Shown piece by piece: positions 4,378 to 5,808 of a DNA stretch of 5,808 nucleotides. The first letter of the stretch is position 1, and every line of letters starts with the position of its first letter. Location: the NCBI GenBank assembly GCA_910588285.1, contig CAJUQB010000146.1, positions 1 through 5,808 on the forward strand, written 5' to 3'. The position numbers and the translations under genes are program-made. This DNA is from an uncultured Lachnospiraceae bacterium. GTDB lineage: Bacteria > Bacillota > Clostridia > Lachnospirales > Lachnospiraceae. The notes below the pieces were generated by a model. It searched no databases, was not told where the DNA came from, and saw nothing but the letters and a program-made list of their open reading frames with translations.

Positions 4378-5075
4378 TTAAAATTGAGAATGTGACAATT
4401 CATGGATTTGAAGAAGCCATTCGCGGCATGAGAAACCCGATGAACAGCTGGGATATGAGTGACAGTGAAAAGATACCCAGTCTCTCGAATTCGGGGATCG
4501 AAGAACTGTTTATCGGTGATAACGATTATAATCTGATGATGAAACTGGCAGCAGGCGGATCGGTTCACGCAAAATACCGCCGGATGATTACGGTCTATCT
4601 GGACATCACTGCGCCGCTCTACTGGTGGAAGGAGTTTGACACCTATAAGGTGGGAACCGTAGCCAATTACTGCTCCACCATGCATAAGATTCATGCTAAG
4701 GAGTTTACGTTGGAAGATTTTTCGCATGAGCATCTTTTTGAATTTAAAGATTACGATTCGGGACTTTTCCTTGAATGGGCAAATGTGAGAATTGACGGCA
4801 AGGATTTGCTTGGCCTGACCATCAACGTACTGAATTATTATTGTGACTTATATTTAAAAACCAAAGACAAAAAATACTGGTGGCAGATGATTCAGCTTCT
4901 TCCCAGCTCCTACAACCAGAAACGAACGGTGATGCTGAACTACGAAGTGCTTGTCGGCATTTATCGCTGGCGCAAAGAACATAAGCTGGACGAATGGCGT
5001 GAGTTCTGTCAGTGGATCGAGCAGCTTCCGTACAGTGAGATTATTGTTGGAGAAAAGGAGGCCGTCAATGAGTAA
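4374..5075 (+). CDS. ThyX-like (flavin-dependent thymidylate synthase-related) phage protein
   Basis: This is a 233-residue protein with blocks GGSVHAKYRRMI (61-72), DITAPLYWWKEFDTYKVGTVANYCSTM (77-103) and LLPSSYNQKRTVMLNYEVL (175-193). The family is common in Firmicutes phages and I associate it with flavin-dependent thymidylate synthase ThyX. The segment YKVGTVANYCST sits where ThyX has RHRxxSxNExSxR; T95, N98 and S101 could correspond to its Ser, Asn and Ser, but the arginines are not kept. It may therefore be a divergent ThyX that makes dTMP from dUMP, or a ThyX fold with altered substrate or lost activity. The neighbouring MazG-like gene supports a role in nucleotide metabolism. AAGGAG (4360-4365) lies eight bases before the ATG, which overlaps the MazG-like stop (ATGA). 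Its end overlaps the next gene by eight bases. Confidence 0.72.
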   Translation: MIKIENVTIHGFEEAIRGMRNPMNSWDMSDSEKIPSLSNSGIEELFIGDNDYNLMMKLAAGGSVHAKYRRMITVYLDITAPLYWWKEFDTYKVGTVANYCSTMHKIHAKEFTLEDFSHEHLFEFKDYDSGLFLEWANVRIDGKDLLGLTINVLNYYCDLYLKTKDKKYWWQMIQLLPSSYNQKRTVMLNYEVLVGIYRWRKEHKLDEWREFCQWIEQLPYSEIIVGEKEAVNE

Positions 5076-5397
5076 AATAGGAAGAGAACTGCCCAAAGAA
5101 TACAGTGACCGTTTCGACGAACTCCGGCAGAACCGGGTGAATGTCAGCTATTATAAATATGACTCTGCAGCGGATAACTTTGGCATGAAACTGGTCAATG
5201 CTTTGGAAAGTCACGATCTGTGTATCAGGAAATATCTGGAGACAGGAAATACGGAATATCTGTGTGATGCCGCAAACTATTTGATGCTTGAGTTTATGTA
5301 TCCGCAGAAAGAAGACGCATATTTTAAGGCAACAGATTCATCAGGATCAGCGGGAATCAGCGGTATTTTCATCAATGAATTAAAGGAGGTGGAATGA
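5068..5397 (+). CDS. Conserved phage protein of unknown function (109 aa)
   Basis: This is a 109-residue soluble protein beginning MSKIGRELPKEYSDRFDELRQ. It contains RKYLETGNTEYLCDAANYLMLEFMYP around residues 54-79 and ends with a FKATDSSGSAGISGIF stretch. The pattern YxETGNTEYLxDxANYxMxEFMYP followed by FxxTDSSxSAG is familiar from Lachnospiraceae phage proteins, but I know no function. The start is clear: AAAAGGAGG (5053-5061) lies six bases before the ATG at 5068, so the longer in-frame extension upstream, which would run through the ThyX-like gene, is not used. It overlaps that gene by eight bases. Its own 3' end carries a near-perfect ribosome binding site for the following TTG-started gene. 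Confidence 0.78.
   Translation: MSKIGRELPKEYSDRFDELRQNRVNVSYYKYDSAADNFGMKLVNALESHDLCIRKYLETGNTEYLCDAANYLMLEFMYPQKEDAYFKATDSSGSAGISGIFINELKEVE
5382..5390 (+). promoter_or_regulatory. Shine-Dalgarno site that decides a TTG start
   Basis: AAAGGAGGT is near-perfectly complementary to the 16S rRNA tail. It lies seven bases before TTG 5398 but only three bases before ATG 5394, whose frame closes after ten codons. Spacing and frame length both favour the TTG. Confidence 0.7.
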
Positions 5398-5556
5398 TTG
5401 AGGCGGAGAAAACTGATAAAAAATAAAATACTTGCAGTGATGCTTATGATAATTGGCATGTTGACCGTTTTCATTGAATGGGACGCAACATGCTTTTTAT
5501 TTACGGTACTGATCGGTTTTGTTTTATTTTTTGCTGACGAGAACCGGGTTTTGTAG
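5398..5556 (+). CDS. Small membrane protein with two hydrophobic helices (52 aa, TTG start)
   Basis: This short gene encodes 52 residues: a basic N-terminus (RRRKLIKNK), a first hydrophobic helix ILAVMLMIIGMLTVFI (11-26), a short acidic turn EWD (27-29), a second helix ATCFLFTVLIGFVLFFA (30-46), and a charged end DENRVL. By the positive-inside rule it is a hairpin with both ends in the cytoplasm. Tiny KKxLIKNKxLA... membrane proteins of this shape are common in Firmicutes phages; their role is unknown to me. The start is TTG, chosen because AAAGGAGGT lies seven bases upstream and the nearby ATG leads to a ten-codon frame. The stop TAG (5554-5556) is part of the next gene's TAGGAGG ribosome binding site, so the two genes are tightly coupled. 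Confidence 0.72.
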   Translation: MRRRKLIKNKILAVMLMIIGMLTVFIEWDATCFLFTVLIGFVLFFADENRVL

Positions 5557-5565
5557 GAGGAAGTT

Positions 5566-5808
5566 ATGGGACGTGCAGAGATCCGGCGGGCGATGAAAAA
5601 CGAAAAGAAAGCAAAAACCGCCACCTATAATCTGACTAAAGCTCAGCTGGATGCAGTAGTCAGGGAAAAGATCAGAGATGAAATTTCCAGGGCGAAACAG
5701 GAGGCTGCGGATGAAGCCATCAACACGGCTATGATATTATTGCTGGCGCTGCCATTGGAAGTTTTGATGGATCATTACTGGAAGAAGTCATATGCTAAAC
5801 GGATTCCG
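5566..5808 (+). CDS. Conserved phage protein of unknown function, N-terminal part only
   Basis: 81 residues are visible before the frame leaves the window. The N-terminus is strongly basic and helical (MGRAEIRRAMKNEKKAKTA), followed by YNLTKAQLDAVVREKIRDEI (20-40), a long charged helix, and a conserved-looking segment, EAINTAMILLLALPLEVLMDHYWKKSY (51-77). I recognise this combination from Firmicutes phage proteins of about 120 residues with no known function. The basic helical start could bind nucleic acid, but that is a guess. AGGAGG (5555-5560) lies five bases before the ATG, giving clear support for the start. It is in the same frame as the preceding small membrane gene, separated by that gene's TAG. 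Confidence 0.78.
   Translation, partial: MGRAEIRRAMKNEKKAKTATYNLTKAQLDAVVREKIRDEISRAKQEAADEAINTAMILLLALPLEVLMDHYWKKSYAKRIP

Noticed and set aside
4272..4733. Reverse-strand open frame of 153 codons
   Set aside because: It is antisense to the MazG-like and ThyX-like genes, both of which have clear motifs and start signals; it looks like a codon-bias shadow.
4951..5067. Upstream extension of the 109-aa gene to an ATG at 4951
   Set aside because: The extension overlaps the ThyX-like gene for over 100 bases, while ATG 5068 has AAAAGGAGG at ideal spacing.
5394..5426. ATG 5394 as the start of the small membrane gene
   Set aside because: Its frame closes after ten codons and the ribosome binding site is only three bases away; TTG 5398 gives the membrane protein at seven-base spacing.
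1..5808. CRISPR array, tRNA or rRNA genes, insertion sequences, attachment sites
   Set aside because: No regularly spaced repeats, no cloverleaf or rRNA-like stretch, and no transposase or integrase motif were seen on either strand.

Overview
The window looks like a stretch of phage or prophage genome from a Firmicutes host, most likely a gut Clostridia/Lachnospiraceae lineage. Strong AAAGGAGG-type ribosome binding sites, moderate GC, closely packed small genes with ATGA stop/start overlaps, and several small proteins that I recognise by sight as typical of Lachnospiraceae phages all point this way. There is no structural, lysis or integrase gene in view, so it reads as a replication/nucleotide-metabolism (early/middle) accessory region. 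Family calls come from motif recognition only; no database search was possible.

Left part (1-1510): the 3' end of a superfamily 2 DNA helicase is followed with an ATGA overlap by an 85-residue protein of unknown function. The co-directional run is then interrupted by a 73-residue single-pass membrane protein on the opposite strand (818-1039). It has its own ribosome binding site and a good extended -10 promoter, and is bracketed by imperfect inverted repeats (793-829 and 1054-1087), so it resembles a moron or small cassette dropped into the operon. Forward transcription resumes with a 123-residue protein carrying two copies of a short internal repeat.

Middle (1507-2684): a 314-residue composite protein has a DUF5662-like N-terminal half, a linker with the phage HxGxxGQKWGVR signature, and a separate C-terminal module of unknown function. 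A 52-residue SH3-like protein follows, then a well-formed intrinsic terminator hairpin.

Right part (2711-5808): a HAD-family phosphatase gene with extra C-terminal modules ends at a TAG. The same reading frame continues past that TAG into a conserved phage protein with no good start of its own, so the two appear to be one gene split by an amber codon. Then come a Cys-rich small protein, a MazG-like nucleotide pyrophosphohydrolase, a protein resembling flavin-dependent thymidylate synthase, a 109-residue conserved protein, a 52-residue two-helix membrane protein with a TTG start, and the beginning of a further conserved phage protein that runs off the window. The HAD, MazG-like and ThyX-like genes together suggest control of nucleotide pools during phage replication.

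The points most worth following up are the in-frame amber at 3320-3322, the inverted-repeat-bounded reverse-strand gene, and the three-part composite protein at 1507-2451.
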